Assembly: GCF_003201475.1 (NCBI RefSeq)
Contig: NZ_QJJK01000023.1
Location: 1 to 48,440 of the forward strand
Length of the DNA: 48,440 nucleotides
Source: Chelatococcus asaccharovorans
GTDB lineage: Bacteria > Pseudomonadota > Alphaproteobacteria > Rhizobiales > Beijerinckiaceae
Direction: 5' to 3'
Shown: positions 35,738-44,059 of the stretch, piece by piece
Layout of the letters: every line of letters begins with the position of its first letter
Numbering within the stretch: position 1 is the first letter of the stretch
Made by a program: the position numbers and the translations under genes
Notes under the pieces: model-generated
Seen by the model: the letters and a program-made list of their open reading frames with translations, nothing else
The model's database searches: none
Told to the model about the DNA's origin: nothing

Positions 35738-38704
35738 ATGAATAAGGCTGCAATTCGCAGATATCTGCTGTCCTCCTGCGCGAGTTTCGTGACGATCGGC
35801 CTGGCCTTGTGCAGCGTCAATCGCGAGGCCTATGCAGAGGCGGCCACAGCCTATACGACGCTGAACTACGGCACGACCGGCACCTTCCTCACGGGTATTC
35901 GCGGCAACAGCATCGTCGGCAACTATGTGGTGCCCGGCACCACGGCCACGGGCGGCTTGCTCTACAATATGAGTTCCGGCCAATGGTCAGCCATGCCGGT
36001 GGCGACCGCCAACGGTGTGAATTATCCCGATGCCATCGGCTCCTCGCCCTATGGGCCGAGCTTCGGCAACCAGGGCGGCGTGCTGCGCACCGTCGGCAGC
36101 TATATGACGGCGGCGTCATCGCCCTACGACCTGAGCTATCTCTATGATGCCGCCGCGGCGCCGGGCCAGCAACTGACCGGGCTCGCCTATCCGAGTGCCC
36201 CCGGCAATCCGACCCTCTACACCATCGCCCACAGCACGTTTGGCGATCAGGTGGTCGGCAACTACGACACGCGCCTCGCGACCGGCAATGCGATGATCTA
36301 TACGATCTCCACCGGCACTTACGCCACCAACAACAAGCCCGGCGCGGTCAGCACCACGGTCTACGGCGTCTATGGCGACATGCTCGCCGGCGGCTATGCC
36401 AATGTCGCGCCGGGCGGCGGCATCGGCTTCGAGCACGGCTATCTCTACAATCAGGCGACCGGAACCTGGGCGACCTACGACCATCCCGAAGCCATCATCA
36501 CCCATCTCGAAGGCATCACCGGCGCGGGCCGCTCCGGCGAGTACAACATGGTCGCCGACTGGGTGACGCCCGACGGCGTGGCGCATGCCGGCGTGCTGCA
36601 TGTCGATGCGCTCGGCATTCCCACCTGGTACGAGATCAATATCCCCGGCGCCACGCTGGTGTCCTCCAACTCCGCCTATGGCGACACGGTGGTCGGCATC
36701 TATCTCATGCCGGGATCCTCGACGCCCAATGGCTACGTCGCGACGATTCCGGGCATCTACAACCCGATCCGCAACACCGGCACGCTGACATTCGGCACCG
36801 ACAATGCGGCGGCCCTCTCCGGCCGCAAGGGCGACGACATCGTCAACAGCGGCACCATCCAGGCGAGCGGCACCGTCGGCGTCGGCATCCGCGGCGAGAC
36901 CTATGGCGTTCTGACCAATACCGGCACCGTGTCGGCCACCGGGATCGGCGGTGCGGCGGTGGAGATGCACGGCCTCTACGGCACCCTGCTGAACTACGGT
37001 ACCCTGCAGGCCCCGGCGGTCGCCGATGCCCTGCGCACCGGCGCGGACAGCTATGGCAGCGTCATCGTCAACACCGGCATCATCGATGGCCGGATCGCTG
37101 CGACGTTGGGGCCGCAGACGCGGTTCGAGAACAGCGGCTGGATCGGCTCGACCGGGACCGGCGTGCCGATGACCCATCATATCAACGGCCTCTATTCGCA
37201 GACCTCGCAGGGCACGCTTTCCCTGCGCGTGGGCGCCAATGGCACCGATGGGCTGGAGGTGACGGGCGTGGCGCGGCTCGCCGGTACGCTGGCCGTTCCC
37301 TTCCAGACATCGACCCTGCAGAACAGCTATTCGCTCGTGACCGCCACGGAGGGCATGACAGGGGCCTTCGACACGCTCGCCACGGCGGGCCTGCCGAGCT
37401 ATGTCAGCGCAGCCCTGGCTTATACCAGCAACCGCGTGGGGCTGAACCTGACCTCGCAGATGGCAGAGCTGCCCGGCCTGTCGACGAATCAGTCTTCCGT
37501 CGGCGGCGCGGTCGACCGCGCCTTCAACAGCGGCGCGACCGCCAATCCCGTCAATCCGACCGCGGTCGCCCTGAGCAGCCTTTATGCCTTCGACGGCGCG
37601 CAACTGGGCGCGGCCTTGGGCACGCTCTCGGGCGAGGCCTATGCCAGCGAGACGTCGGTGCTGATCAATGACGGCCTGTTCACGCGGCAGGCGGTGCTGG
37701 GCCGGCTGCGGCAACTGACCTATGGTGGCGCGGGCGGTCCCGTCGCGGCGCTCGGCGCGAGCGGCGAGGCCCTGGCCTATGCCGCCGATCCGAAGGGAGC
37801 CGCGAACAGCCCGGCCGCCGCCTCGATCGCCAAGGCGGGGACGGCACCGCTCGCCGCGCCCGACAGGACGCCGGGCCTTGCCATGTGGGCGCAAGCCTAT
37901 GGCAGCTGGGGCAACTACGACGGCAATGCCAATGCCGCCAGCGTCAGCACCAGCTTAGGGGGCATCATCGCCGGCTTCGACAAGCGCATCGGCGCCAACA
38001 GCTATCTCGGCGTGGCTCTCGGTTACTCCCAGTCCAATACCACGATCGGGGCGCTCGGCTCGTCGGCGCGGGCGGATAGCGGGCTTGTCTCGGCCTATGC
38101 CGGCACCAGCTTCGGCGCCTGGAACGTCCGCGGCGGCATGAGCTACACGCTCTCCCAGGTGGATGCATCGCGAACGGTGGTCACCTCCACCTTCAACGAT
38201 ACCGCCAAGGGCGACTACAATGCCGGCCTGTTCCAGATGTTCGGCGAGATCGGCTACGCCATGGCGATGGGCAATGTGGCGATCGAGCCCTTCGGCGGGC
38301 TGGCCTGGGCCAATCTCAACACCCAGAACGTCACCGAGAACGCGATTGCCCTCGGCCTCACCGGCGGCGGCACGTCCTCGAACGTCGGCTTCACGACGCT
38401 CGGCCTGCGCGTCGCAACGGACCTCGCCCTGTCCAACGGCATGGTGCTGGTGCCGCATGCCTCCGTCGCCTGGAAATACGCCTTCGGAGACGTCACACCC
38501 TCGACCACGCTGGCCTTTGCCGGCATCGGGGGCACGGCTTTCTCGGTGCAGGGCGTGCCCTTGGCCACCAATGCCATGCTGATCGACGTGGGCGCTTCGC
38601 TCAAGGTCAGCGATGACGTCAAGGTGGGCCTGTCCTATGTCGGGGAACTCGCCACCGATGTCCGGCAGAACGCCGTGAAGGGCAACCTGACCTGGACCTT
38701 CTGA
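35738..38704 (+). CDS. Autotransporter with beta-propeller-like passenger
   Basis: 988 residues from the ATG at 35738, six bases after GGGGGG. A signal peptide (about 1-37) is followed by repeated units of 45-65 residues in the first 340 residues, each with (G)D..VGNY...G.G..YN..TG.W. This spacing suggests a propeller-like or HAF-type fold. A strand-rich linker with GTL-type repeats (about 345-490) leads to the C-terminal autotransporter beta-domain (about 712-988), which begins MWAQAYGSWGNYDG, contains GY.QSNT, and ends in TWTF with the terminal Phe needed for outer-membrane assembly. It is a type Va secreted surface protein. There is no visible protease or lipase triad, so an adhesive role is the default guess. 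Confidence 0.9.
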   Translation: MNKAAIRRYLLSSCASFVTIGLALCSVNREAYAEAATAYTTLNYGTTGTFLTGIRGNSIVGNYVVPGTTATGGLLYNMSSGQWSAMPVATANGVNYPDAIGSSPYGPSFGNQGGVLRTVGSYMTAASSPYDLSYLYDAAAAPGQQLTGLAYPSAPGNPTLYTIAHSTFGDQVVGNYDTRLATGNAMIYTISTGTYATNNKPGAVSTTVYGVYGDMLAGGYANVAPGGGIGFEHGYLYNQATGTWATYDHPEAIITHLEGITGAGRSGEYNMVADWVTPDGVAHAGVLHVDALGIPTWYEINIPGATLVSSNSAYGDTVVGIYLMPGSSTPNGYVATIPGIYNPIRNTGTLTFGTDNAAALSGRKGDDIVNSGTIQASGTVGVGIRGETYGVLTNTGTVSATGIGGAAVEMHGLYGTLLNYGTLQAPAVADALRTGADSYGSVIVNTGIIDGRIAATLGPQTRFENSGWIGSTGTGVPMTHHINGLYSQTSQGTLSLRVGANGTDGLEVTGVARLAGTLAVPFQTSTLQNSYSLVTATEGMTGAFDTLATAGLPSYVSAALAYTSNRVGLNLTSQMAELPGLSTNQSSVGGAVDRAFNSGATANPVNPTAVALSSLYAFDGAQLGAALGTLSGEAYASETSVLINDGLFTRQAVLGRLRQLTYGGAGGPVAALGASGEALAYAADPKGAANSPAAASIAKAGTAPLAAPDRTPGLAMWAQAYGSWGNYDGNANAASVSTSLGGIIAGFDKRIGANSYLGVALGYSQSNTTIGALGSSARADSGLVSAYAGTSFGAWNVRGGMSYTLSQVDASRTVVTSTFNDTAKGDYNAGLFQMFGEIGYAMAMGNVAIEPFGGLAWANLNTQNVTENAIALGLTGGGTSSNVGFTTLGLRVATDLALSNGMVLVPHASVAWKYAFGDVTPSTTLAFAGIGGTAFSVQGVPLATNAMLIDVGASLKVSDDVKVGLSYVGELATDVRQNAVKGNLTWTF

Positions 38705-38714
38705 CCGAGATCGG

Positions 38715-38738
38715 GAGGCCGCGCGGCGGTGCGGCCTC
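38715..38738. terminator. Stem between convergent autotransporter and AraC genes
   Basis: The perfect eight-base arms GAGGCCGC (38715-38722) and GCGGCCTC (38731-38738) lie between two convergent stop codons (54 bases apart). No T-run follows, but the position suits a bidirectional transcription end. Confidence 0.55.
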
Positions 38739-38758
38739 ACAAACTGGTCGGTGCGGTT

Positions 38759-39721
38759 TCACGTCCTGAGGCCGATGGCGTCCCGGGGCGAATAGCCGAA
38801 CTGGCGCTTGAAGGCGCGGCTGAAGGTGGAAGGGTCGGAAAAGCATAGATCATAGGCCAGTGCATTGATGGCGGAAGGGCCGCCGGCACTGGTCAGGCGA
38901 CGATGCGCCTCGTTGAGACGTTCCCGTGTGATCAGCGAGGAAACACCGCCGTGACTTGCGAAGACGCGGTAAAGTGTCGATCGCGACAAGCCAGCGGCCT
39001 GGGCGAGGAACTCTGGCCCAAGGGCAGGTGAATAGAGATGCTGGCGTATGATCCTCTGTGCCCTGCTGAAGCTGGCTCTTGTCAGGACGTCTCGCGCCTG
39101 CACCAGCTTCTCGGGTGTCGGGGAAATGCAAGCTGTCACGAGGGATTTCGTTGCCGACGCTATGCCGTCAATATGGCCCTGGGAAAGGGACGGAAGATTT
39201 TGGTCGAGTGATATCAGGAAATCGGCGAGGATCGCAGCCATTCCATTCCAGGGAATTTGCTCAGGTGCTCCGTCAAACGTGGCCGCATCCTTGTCAAAGT
39301 GATCCCGAGGAAGAAAGAGTGTGAGAATCTCTCCGTCTCCACCCAGCCCCTCGAATTCGCGGTATAACGATCGGAAGCCAACATGCGGGCCGCCCGGATG
39401 CGCTTTGTCCCGGCGCGCCGCGACAAGTATCCAATCGTCGATCCGAGGGCGAGACCAGTGCTTCCAGCGCCGTTCGACGCCAACCGGCATGGATGCCCGG
39501 GTGAATGTCAGCCCACCGAGGTCCCATGAGACATGCTCGGCCGGATAGGCTTTGCGAGACGGCTCGGCCAGATTGAGATCGAACACGTCGCGGTAATGAT
39601 CTCGCCACGCATCGAACTGGTCCGAGGGCGGCAGCGCATCTGTCGAGAATTGCCTGGGAGATACGGGCGGGGGCGCTGGCTTGTCCGCCGGTCGAGACGT
39701 TGGGTCGGAAACCATGTCCAA
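38759..39721 (-). CDS. AraC-family transcriptional regulator
   Basis: 320 residues. The last about 100 residues form an AraC/XylS DNA-binding domain with two helix-turn-helix units: LGPEFLAQAAGLSRSTLYRVF and INALAYDLCFSDPSTFSRAFKRQFGYSPRDA. The N-terminal half resembles the cupin-like AraC-binding-like domain (WDLGGLTFTRASMP and LPRDHF patterns). It is convergent with the autotransporter gene and could regulate it, though no site was identified. M3 (39715) is an alternative start. Confidence 0.9.
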   Translation of the reverse strand: MDMVSDPTSRPADKPAPPPVSPRQFSTDALPPSDQFDAWRDHYRDVFDLNLAEPSRKAYPAEHVSWDLGGLTFTRASMPVGVERRWKHWSRPRIDDWILVAARRDKAHPGGPHVGFRSLYREFEGLGGDGEILTLFLPRDHFDKDAATFDGAPEQIPWNGMAAILADFLISLDQNLPSLSQGHIDGIASATKSLVTACISPTPEKLVQARDVLTRASFSRAQRIIRQHLYSPALGPEFLAQAAGLSRSTLYRVFASHGGVSSLITRERLNEAHRRLTSAGGPSAINALAYDLCFSDPSTFSRAFKRQFGYSPRDAIGLRT

Positions 39722-39860
39722 TCACCAATCCTCATGCGTTGTCGTCCTAGTCTCCAAGGCATCGAGACTGTCGCTATTGCGCACATCTGTGTGTCATTTG
39801 GGTTCCTGGCCGTCAATGCGAGTACGGGGCGAAATCACGGGCTCATTGGCCAGAGCCCGA

Positions 39861-40661
39861 TCAACCAACCGTCGCCAGCGCGAGCCGCTTGACTGGTCCT
39901 GAGCCAGGTTCGTCGGGGCGCAGCGTCAGCACCGACACGCCGGACGCTGTCACGGCGACGGTATGCTCGAATTGCGCGGACAGCGACCCGTCTCTCGTCA
40001 CGACAGTCCAGCCGTCAGCCTCCGTTCTCACACTCCGTCGACCTCGATTGAGCATCGGCTCGATCGTGAACACCATGCCCTCACGGAGGATAAGGCCGGT
40101 TCCCGGCTTTCCGAAATGCAGAATCTGCGGTTCCTCATGCATCTCCCGGCCGATGCCGTGGCCGCAATATTCATGCACCACAGAACAGCCATTGCGCTTG
40201 GCATGTCGTTCTATCGCCCAGCCGATGTCTCCGAGCCGCGCGCCCGGGCGAACCGAACGGATGCCCATCCACATGGCTTCGTAGGTGGTCTGGACCAGCC
40301 TCCTGGCGGCTGGACTGACCTCCCCAACGAGATAGGTTTTGCTGGAATCCGCGATATAGCCGTTCTTCTCAAGGGTGATGTCGAAATTGACGATGTCGCC
40401 GTTCCGCAGCACGGTCGATTGTGACGGAACGCCGTGGCAGACCACATCGTTCAAGGAAGCATTCAATACAAAACCATAGCCGTATTGGCCCTTGCTCGCG
40501 GGGCGGGCATGGAGATCGTGAACGATAAAGCGCTCGACCTGTTCATTGATTTGAAGTGTCGACAGACCGACGAGCGAGGTTCGATCCAGCATTTCGAATA
40601 CGGACGCCAGTAGCCGGCCGGATTCGGCCAGCAACGCCAGTTCCTGAGGCTGCTTCGTCAT
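39861..40661 (-). CDS. map: Type I methionine aminopeptidase (second-locus copy paired with a ParD-like gene)
   Basis: 266 residues from the ATG at 40661. All five metal ligands are present: D94, D105, H168, E201 and E232, with H76 in VCHGVP corresponding to the substrate-binding His. It removes N-terminal methionine from nascent proteins. The start overlaps the stop of the ParD-like gene by four bases (ATGA), so the two are translationally coupled. A coupled ParD-like/map pair differs from the housekeeping map locus, so this may be a second, accessory copy; that cannot be checked here. The last about 20 residues extend beyond the catalytic fold. Confidence 0.92.
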   Translation of the reverse strand: MTKQPQELALLAESGRLLASVFEMLDRTSLVGLSTLQINEQVERFIVHDLHARPASKGQYGYGFVLNASLNDVVCHGVPSQSTVLRNGDIVNFDITLEKNGYIADSSKTYLVGEVSPAARRLVQTTYEAMWMGIRSVRPGARLGDIGWAIERHAKRNGCSVVHEYCGHGIGREMHEEPQILHFGKPGTGLILREGMVFTIEPMLNRGRRSVRTEADGWTVVTRDGSLSAQFEHTVAVTASGVSVLTLRPDEPGSGPVKRLALATVG

Positions 40662-40870
40662 GCTTTGCTCGGAGCCAGTACTGGAGCCGAAACGCCTACG
40701 GAATCGAGCTCCCGTCCCATGATCTCGGAGAAACTGAGCGTTGGATTGGTCTCGCAGAGCATGCCGACCTTGATCCAATAGGCGGCCTGCGCATTGATCG
40801 AACGATACGATACCCTGCTCGCCCGGCGCACCTGCTCGTGCAAATCATCATCTATGTTCACAATGCCCAT
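40658..40870 (-). CDS. ParD-like antitoxin family protein
   Basis: 70 residues from the ATG at 40870. It matches the ParD-like family: IVNIDDDLHEQVRRASRVSYRSINAQAAYWIKVG, a ribbon-helix-helix pattern with a short beta strand and two helices, then a second region LSFSEI. No ParE toxin is encoded next to it; the place of a toxin gene is taken by a methionine aminopeptidase gene, which overlaps it by four bases. The start lies nine bases from a perfect palindrome (40879-40897), so the protein probably represses its own operon, as ParD-type proteins do. A longer frame back to 40903 would include the operator and is unlikely. Confidence 0.85.
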   Translation of the reverse strand: MGIVNIDDDLHEQVRRASRVSYRSINAQAAYWIKVGMLCETNPTLSFSEIMGRELDSVGVSAPVLAPSKA

Positions 40871-40878
40871 GGGATATC

Positions 40879-40897
40879 CATATACGGTTCGTATATG
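40879..40897. promoter_or_regulatory. Operator-like palindrome of the ParD-like/map operon
   Basis: CATATACG (40879-40886) and CGTATATG (40890-40897) are perfect complements around GTT, giving a 19-bp palindrome. It lies eight bases upstream of the ParD-like ATG. This is the size and placement expected of an autoregulatory ribbon-helix-helix operator. Confidence 0.75.
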
Positions 40898-40936
40898 AGG
40901 CATATATAGACTGCGCGCGAGAATGCCAAGGGAAGC

Positions 40937-41009
40937 CTAGAGCAAGTCCGCCTTTTGCGCACTTGTTCCGATCAAAAGGCGGATGCAAATGTCGGCGTCG
41001 AACCACTAG
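40937..41009. repeat. Palindromic element related to the 165-bp unit, ending at a stop codon
   Basis: From CTAG (40937-40940) to CTAG (41006-41009), 73 bases. TCCGCCTTTT (about 40947-40956) pairs with AAAAGGCGGA (about 40974-40983). The right portion, GCGGATGCAAATGTCGG followed by GAACCACTAG, is nearly the reverse complement of the start of the 165-bp unit at 46463. The terminal CTAG supplies the TAG stop of the 2H phosphoesterase gene. Confidence 0.7.
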
Positions 41010-41521
41010 CTCCGCTTCAGCGGCGCGGTCGCCAGGACCGACCATTCGGCTATGGGGATATCCTGCCCGGAACGGACCACACAGATCCGGTCGAAGGTGA
41101 TCCTGCGGCCGGCGAGGCGCCGGCCCATTGCGGCGGCGGCGGGCACTTTCCGCTCCGCCGGGAGCGTTCCGTAGAGCAGCGATATATGCGGCAGAAAGGA
41201 TCCGGCTTCCGCCGGGTCCAGGCTGCGTTTCAGCGTTGCCAGGGTGGGCGAGACAGCGAAGCGCGCATAGAAGGCTCTGAAATAAGCCTCCGTGATGTCA
41301 ACGCTGCTGATCGGTTCCGCGAAAACCGGCACCTGGCGCGCGGCCGCGGCAATCGCCTCGGTGAGCGCGGCGGTCTCTGTCGTCGTATCGCCGCGCAGCG
41401 TCAGATGCGGTTGGAAAACCGGCGTCCCGAAGCGATCCGCGAGATCCCGGACCAGTGACGCGAGCAAGGTTTCGTCGTCGTTGCTCGGCATGAGCCAGAT
41501 CGATCGGACGGCGGCAGGCAT
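41006..41521 (-). CDS. 2H phosphoesterase (cyclic phosphodiesterase-like)
   Basis: 171 residues from the ATG at 41521; the ATG at 41542 would add seven residues, and neither has a strong ribosome binding site. Two copies of the H-x-T/S catalytic motif define the 2H fold: PHLTL (His39, Thr41) and PHISLLYG (His112, Ser114). Family members open 2',3'-cyclic phosphates or ADP-ribose 1'',2''-cyclic phosphate, or act on RNA ends. It diverges from an ABC importer operon across a region carrying the same operator found at the iol promoter, so an inositol cyclic phosphate is a candidate substrate (inference). Its stop codon lies in a palindromic repeat. Confidence 0.82.
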   Translation of the reverse strand: MPAAVRSIWLMPSNDDETLLASLVRDLADRFGTPVFQPHLTLRGDTTTETAALTEAIAAAARQVPVFAEPISSVDITEAYFRAFYARFAVSPTLATLKRSLDPAEAGSFLPHISLLYGTLPAERKVPAAAAMGRRLAGRRITFDRICVVRSGQDIPIAEWSVLATAPLKRS

Positions 41522-41568
41522 GGCTTCATAAATCCGTTGCATGAGCAGGCTATAGATCGTTATGTTTA

Positions 41569-41604
41569 TTCCAAGGTTGTCTTGGAATGGAAGATTAATT
41601 CCAT
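41569..41604. promoter_or_regulatory. Two adjacent inverted repeats, one matching the IolR-type operator
   Basis: TTCCAAG (41569-41575) pairs with CTTGGAA (41581-41587) around GTTGT. It is joined to ATGGAA (41587-41592), six bases, and TTCCAT (41599-41604), which is the same GGAA-N6-TTCC core with the same flanking bases as the site at 28162-28179. Both lie in the divergent region between the 2H phosphoesterase and the ABC importer genes. Binding by the RpiR regulator is predicted, not shown. Confidence 0.65.
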
Positions 41605-41642
41605 TTTTGTGACGAGAGCCGCAAAAAAGGGGGGAGTGGATC

Positions 41643-42755
41643 GTGCAGGCGGAAACGCAAACCATGTCCTGCGCAGGCGCGGCCATCCAGGTCCGTGATC
41701 TGCGTGTTGCCTATGGTGGTACGCCGGTCCTGCACGGCGTCAGCCTCGATTTCGCACCCGGCACCTTCACGGCGCTCCTGGGCTCGTCGGGCTGCGGCAA
41801 GACGACCCTGCTGCGATCCCTGTGCGGATTCGTGCCGGTCACGTCGGGGGCTATTCTCGTCGGGAACCGCGATGTCGCGCCGCTGCCGCCGGAAAAGCGC
41901 GGCATGGCGATGGTGTTTCAGTCCTACGCCCTGTGGCCGCACATGACCGTGCTGCAGAACATGGGTTACGGGCTGAGGCTGCGCGGCAAGCCGAAGGCGG
42001 AGATCGTGGCCAAGGTGGCCGCCCTGCTCGCCATGCTCGGCCTCACCGGCTATGAGGAGCGCAAGGTCACGGCGCTGTCGGGCGGACAGCGCCAGCGTGT
42101 CGCGCTGGGGCGGGCGCTGGCCATCGATCCTGGAATCCTGCTGCTCGACGAGCCCCTGTCCAATCTCGACGCCAAGATCCGCATGACGATGCGCCACGAG
42201 ATCCGCGCGATCCAGCAGCGGCTCGGCGTCACCGCCATCCATGTCACCCATGATCGTGAGGAAGCCATGACGATGGCCGATCGGCTCGTCATCATGCAGG
42301 CCGGCCGGGTCGCCCAGGTCGGAAGCCCCGAGGAGGTCTATGACCGGCCGGCGAGCGCCTTCGTCGCCAATTTCATGGGTGCGGAGAACGTCCTGCCTCT
42401 GCATGTCGAGCGCACCGGAGCCGGAACCGCCATCACCGCTGGCGGCGCCGTCGTCCACCTTACAAACAGGGATGCGCCGGCGCACCCGACAGGGGAGGCC
42501 GTCGCCTATTTCCGTGACGATGTCGCCAGTCTGGACGCGCCGGATGCCGATCCGCGCGGCGATCTCCTCGTGCCGGGGCTGATCGTCGCGCGCAGCTATC
42601 CCGGCGGGCTCTATCGCTATCGCGTCGAGGCGGCCGGCCGGCAGATCACCGTCGATGACGCCACGCGCCACGAACCCGGCGTCGCCGTCAGCCTGCGCAT
42701 CCCCACTGAACGCCTTCACATCTTCCCGGCGGCCGAAGCCGCCCTAGCTGCCTAA
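41643..42755 (+). CDS. ABC transporter ATPase with TOBE domain (spermidine/Fe(III)/sugar type)
   Basis: 370 residues from the GTG at 41643, which has GGGGGGAG about six bases upstream; an in-frame ATG at 41664 has a weaker site. Walker A GSSGCGKTT (47-55), the signature LSGGQRQR (about 143), Walker B LLLDEP, the D-loop LSNLDAK and VTHDR are all present. A C-terminal TOBE region follows (about 285-370). It is the first gene of a four-gene importer operon with a periplasmic binding protein and two separate permeases. Confidence 0.93.
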   Translation: MQAETQTMSCAGAAIQVRDLRVAYGGTPVLHGVSLDFAPGTFTALLGSSGCGKTTLLRSLCGFVPVTSGAILVGNRDVAPLPPEKRGMAMVFQSYALWPHMTVLQNMGYGLRLRGKPKAEIVAKVAALLAMLGLTGYEERKVTALSGGQRQRVALGRALAIDPGILLLDEPLSNLDAKIRMTMRHEIRAIQQRLGVTAIHVTHDREEAMTMADRLVIMQAGRVAQVGSPEEVYDRPASAFVANFMGAENVLPLHVERTGAGTAITAGGAVVHLTNRDAPAHPTGEAVAYFRDDVASLDAPDADPRGDLLVPGLIVARSYPGGLYRYRVEAAGRQITVDDATRHEPGVAVSLRIPTERLHIFPAAEAALAA

Positions 42756-42770
42756 CCAGGAGCCAAGCCC

Positions 42771-43901
42771 ATGCGCATCCTCACCATTGCCTGTTCTCTG
42801 GCGGCGCTCACCGCAGCGTCTCCGGTCTATGCCCAGACCTTGAATGTCGCCTCCGCAGGCGACCAGAACATGGTCGACTACGTGAAGGACTATCTCGGGC
42901 CCTTGTTCGAGAAGAGCCACCCCGGCGTGAAAGTCGTCTCCGTCGGCACCGGTCCCGGCGATGCCGGCTCGCAGAAGATCTACGAGAAGCTGGATGCCCA
43001 GAAGGGGGCCGGCGCCAGTGACTTCGACGTGGTCGTGATCCACCAGAAGGCCGCCGGGACCATGGTGAAGGAGGGGCTCCTCGCGAAATACACCGACAAG
43101 GTGGATACCGCGAAGCTCGTATCCAGCGAGACCGCCAAGAACGCCCTCGGCTCGGACGTGTCGGGCTATGTCATGCCGATGTTCCAGTCCCAGACGGCAC
43201 TCGCTTACAATGCCGACATGCTCAAGTCCCCGCCGAACAACTTCGTTGAGCTCAAGGAATGGGTGAATAAGAACCCGAAGCAGTTCGGCTACAACGGCAT
43301 CAAGGGCGGCATGTCGGGCGTCGCCTTCGTCGCCGGCTGGGTCTATGCCTTCGGCGGCGACGCCGGCAAGTTGATCGCGGGTCCCTATGATGCGGCCGAA
43401 AAAGCCAGGTGGGACAAGGCTTTCGCCGAACTCAAGGACTTCAACAAGAACGTCGTCATCACCCCCGGCAACGCCGGCACGCTCGACATGCTCAATCGCG
43501 GCGAGATCGCCATGGGGCCGGTGTGGGTCGACATGTTCTATTCCTGGCAGGCCGACGGCAAGCTGCCGCCGAACATGAAGCTCAAGCTGGCGGCGCCCGG
43601 CATGCCGGGCCAGCCGATGTATTACGCCGTGCCCGAGAAGTCGGCGCAGCAGAAGCTCGCCAGCGAGTTCATCGCCCTTGCCACGAGCCCGCAGGTCCAG
43701 GCCGACGGCATCGTCAAGAAGTTCAACTGGTATCCGGGCATCGACGCCAAGAACCTCGAGGGCAAACTCGACAAGGCCGCCTGGGACAAGCTCTTCACCG
43801 ATATCACCCCGACGGACCTGGCCGCGAACGCCAAGCCCTTCCCGATCGCGCCTTACTTCAACGACATTCTCGAAGGCTACGAGAAGAAGGTCGCGAACTG
43901 A
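42771..43901 (+). CDS. ABC periplasmic binding protein, family 1-like
   Basis: 376 residues with a signal peptide cut near A21 (VYA-Q). The mature protein has the two-lobe pattern of family 1 binding proteins: an FDVVVIHQ strand, the ALAYNADML segment, GPVWVDMFYSW near the middle of lobe 2, and APGMPGQPMYYAVPEKS. The ligand cannot be read. It begins 15 bases after the ATPase gene, with AGGAG upstream of the ATG. It differs from the AfuA-type protein at 24348, so the two importers are not duplicates. Confidence 0.9.
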   Translation: MRILTIACSLAALTAASPVYAQTLNVASAGDQNMVDYVKDYLGPLFEKSHPGVKVVSVGTGPGDAGSQKIYEKLDAQKGAGASDFDVVVIHQKAAGTMVKEGLLAKYTDKVDTAKLVSSETAKNALGSDVSGYVMPMFQSQTALAYNADMLKSPPNNFVELKEWVNKNPKQFGYNGIKGGMSGVAFVAGWVYAFGGDAGKLIAGPYDAAEKARWDKAFAELKDFNKNVVITPGNAGTLDMLNRGEIAMGPVWVDMFYSWQADGKLPPNMKLKLAAPGMPGQPMYYAVPEKSAQQKLASEFIALATSPQVQADGIVKKFNWYPGIDAKNLEGKLDKAAWDKLFTDITPTDLAANAKPFPIAPYFNDILEGYEKKVAN

Positions 43902-43914
43902 GCTTCGCCTTGCG

Positions 43915-43941
43915 GGATGCCAGGCGCTTGCGCCGGCATCC
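43915..43941 (+). other. Stem-loop between binding-protein and permease genes
   Basis: GGATGCC (43915-43921) pairs with GGCATCC (43935-43941). Inside, GGCG (43923-43926) pairs with CGCC (43931-43934) around a four-base loop, with a single bulged A. No T-run follows. Such stems between a binding-protein gene and its permease genes commonly stabilise the upstream mRNA, so that the binding protein is made in excess. Confidence 0.65.
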
Positions 43942-44059
43942 TGCCCAGCACCCTGGAGAGCGCGGTTCCACGCCTGAATGACTGAGGGCGTGGACCGCGG
44001 ATTGCCATTGTTGGGACGCCCATCCCGGACGTCGCCTTCCCCTGCCGAGAATTGCCGTC

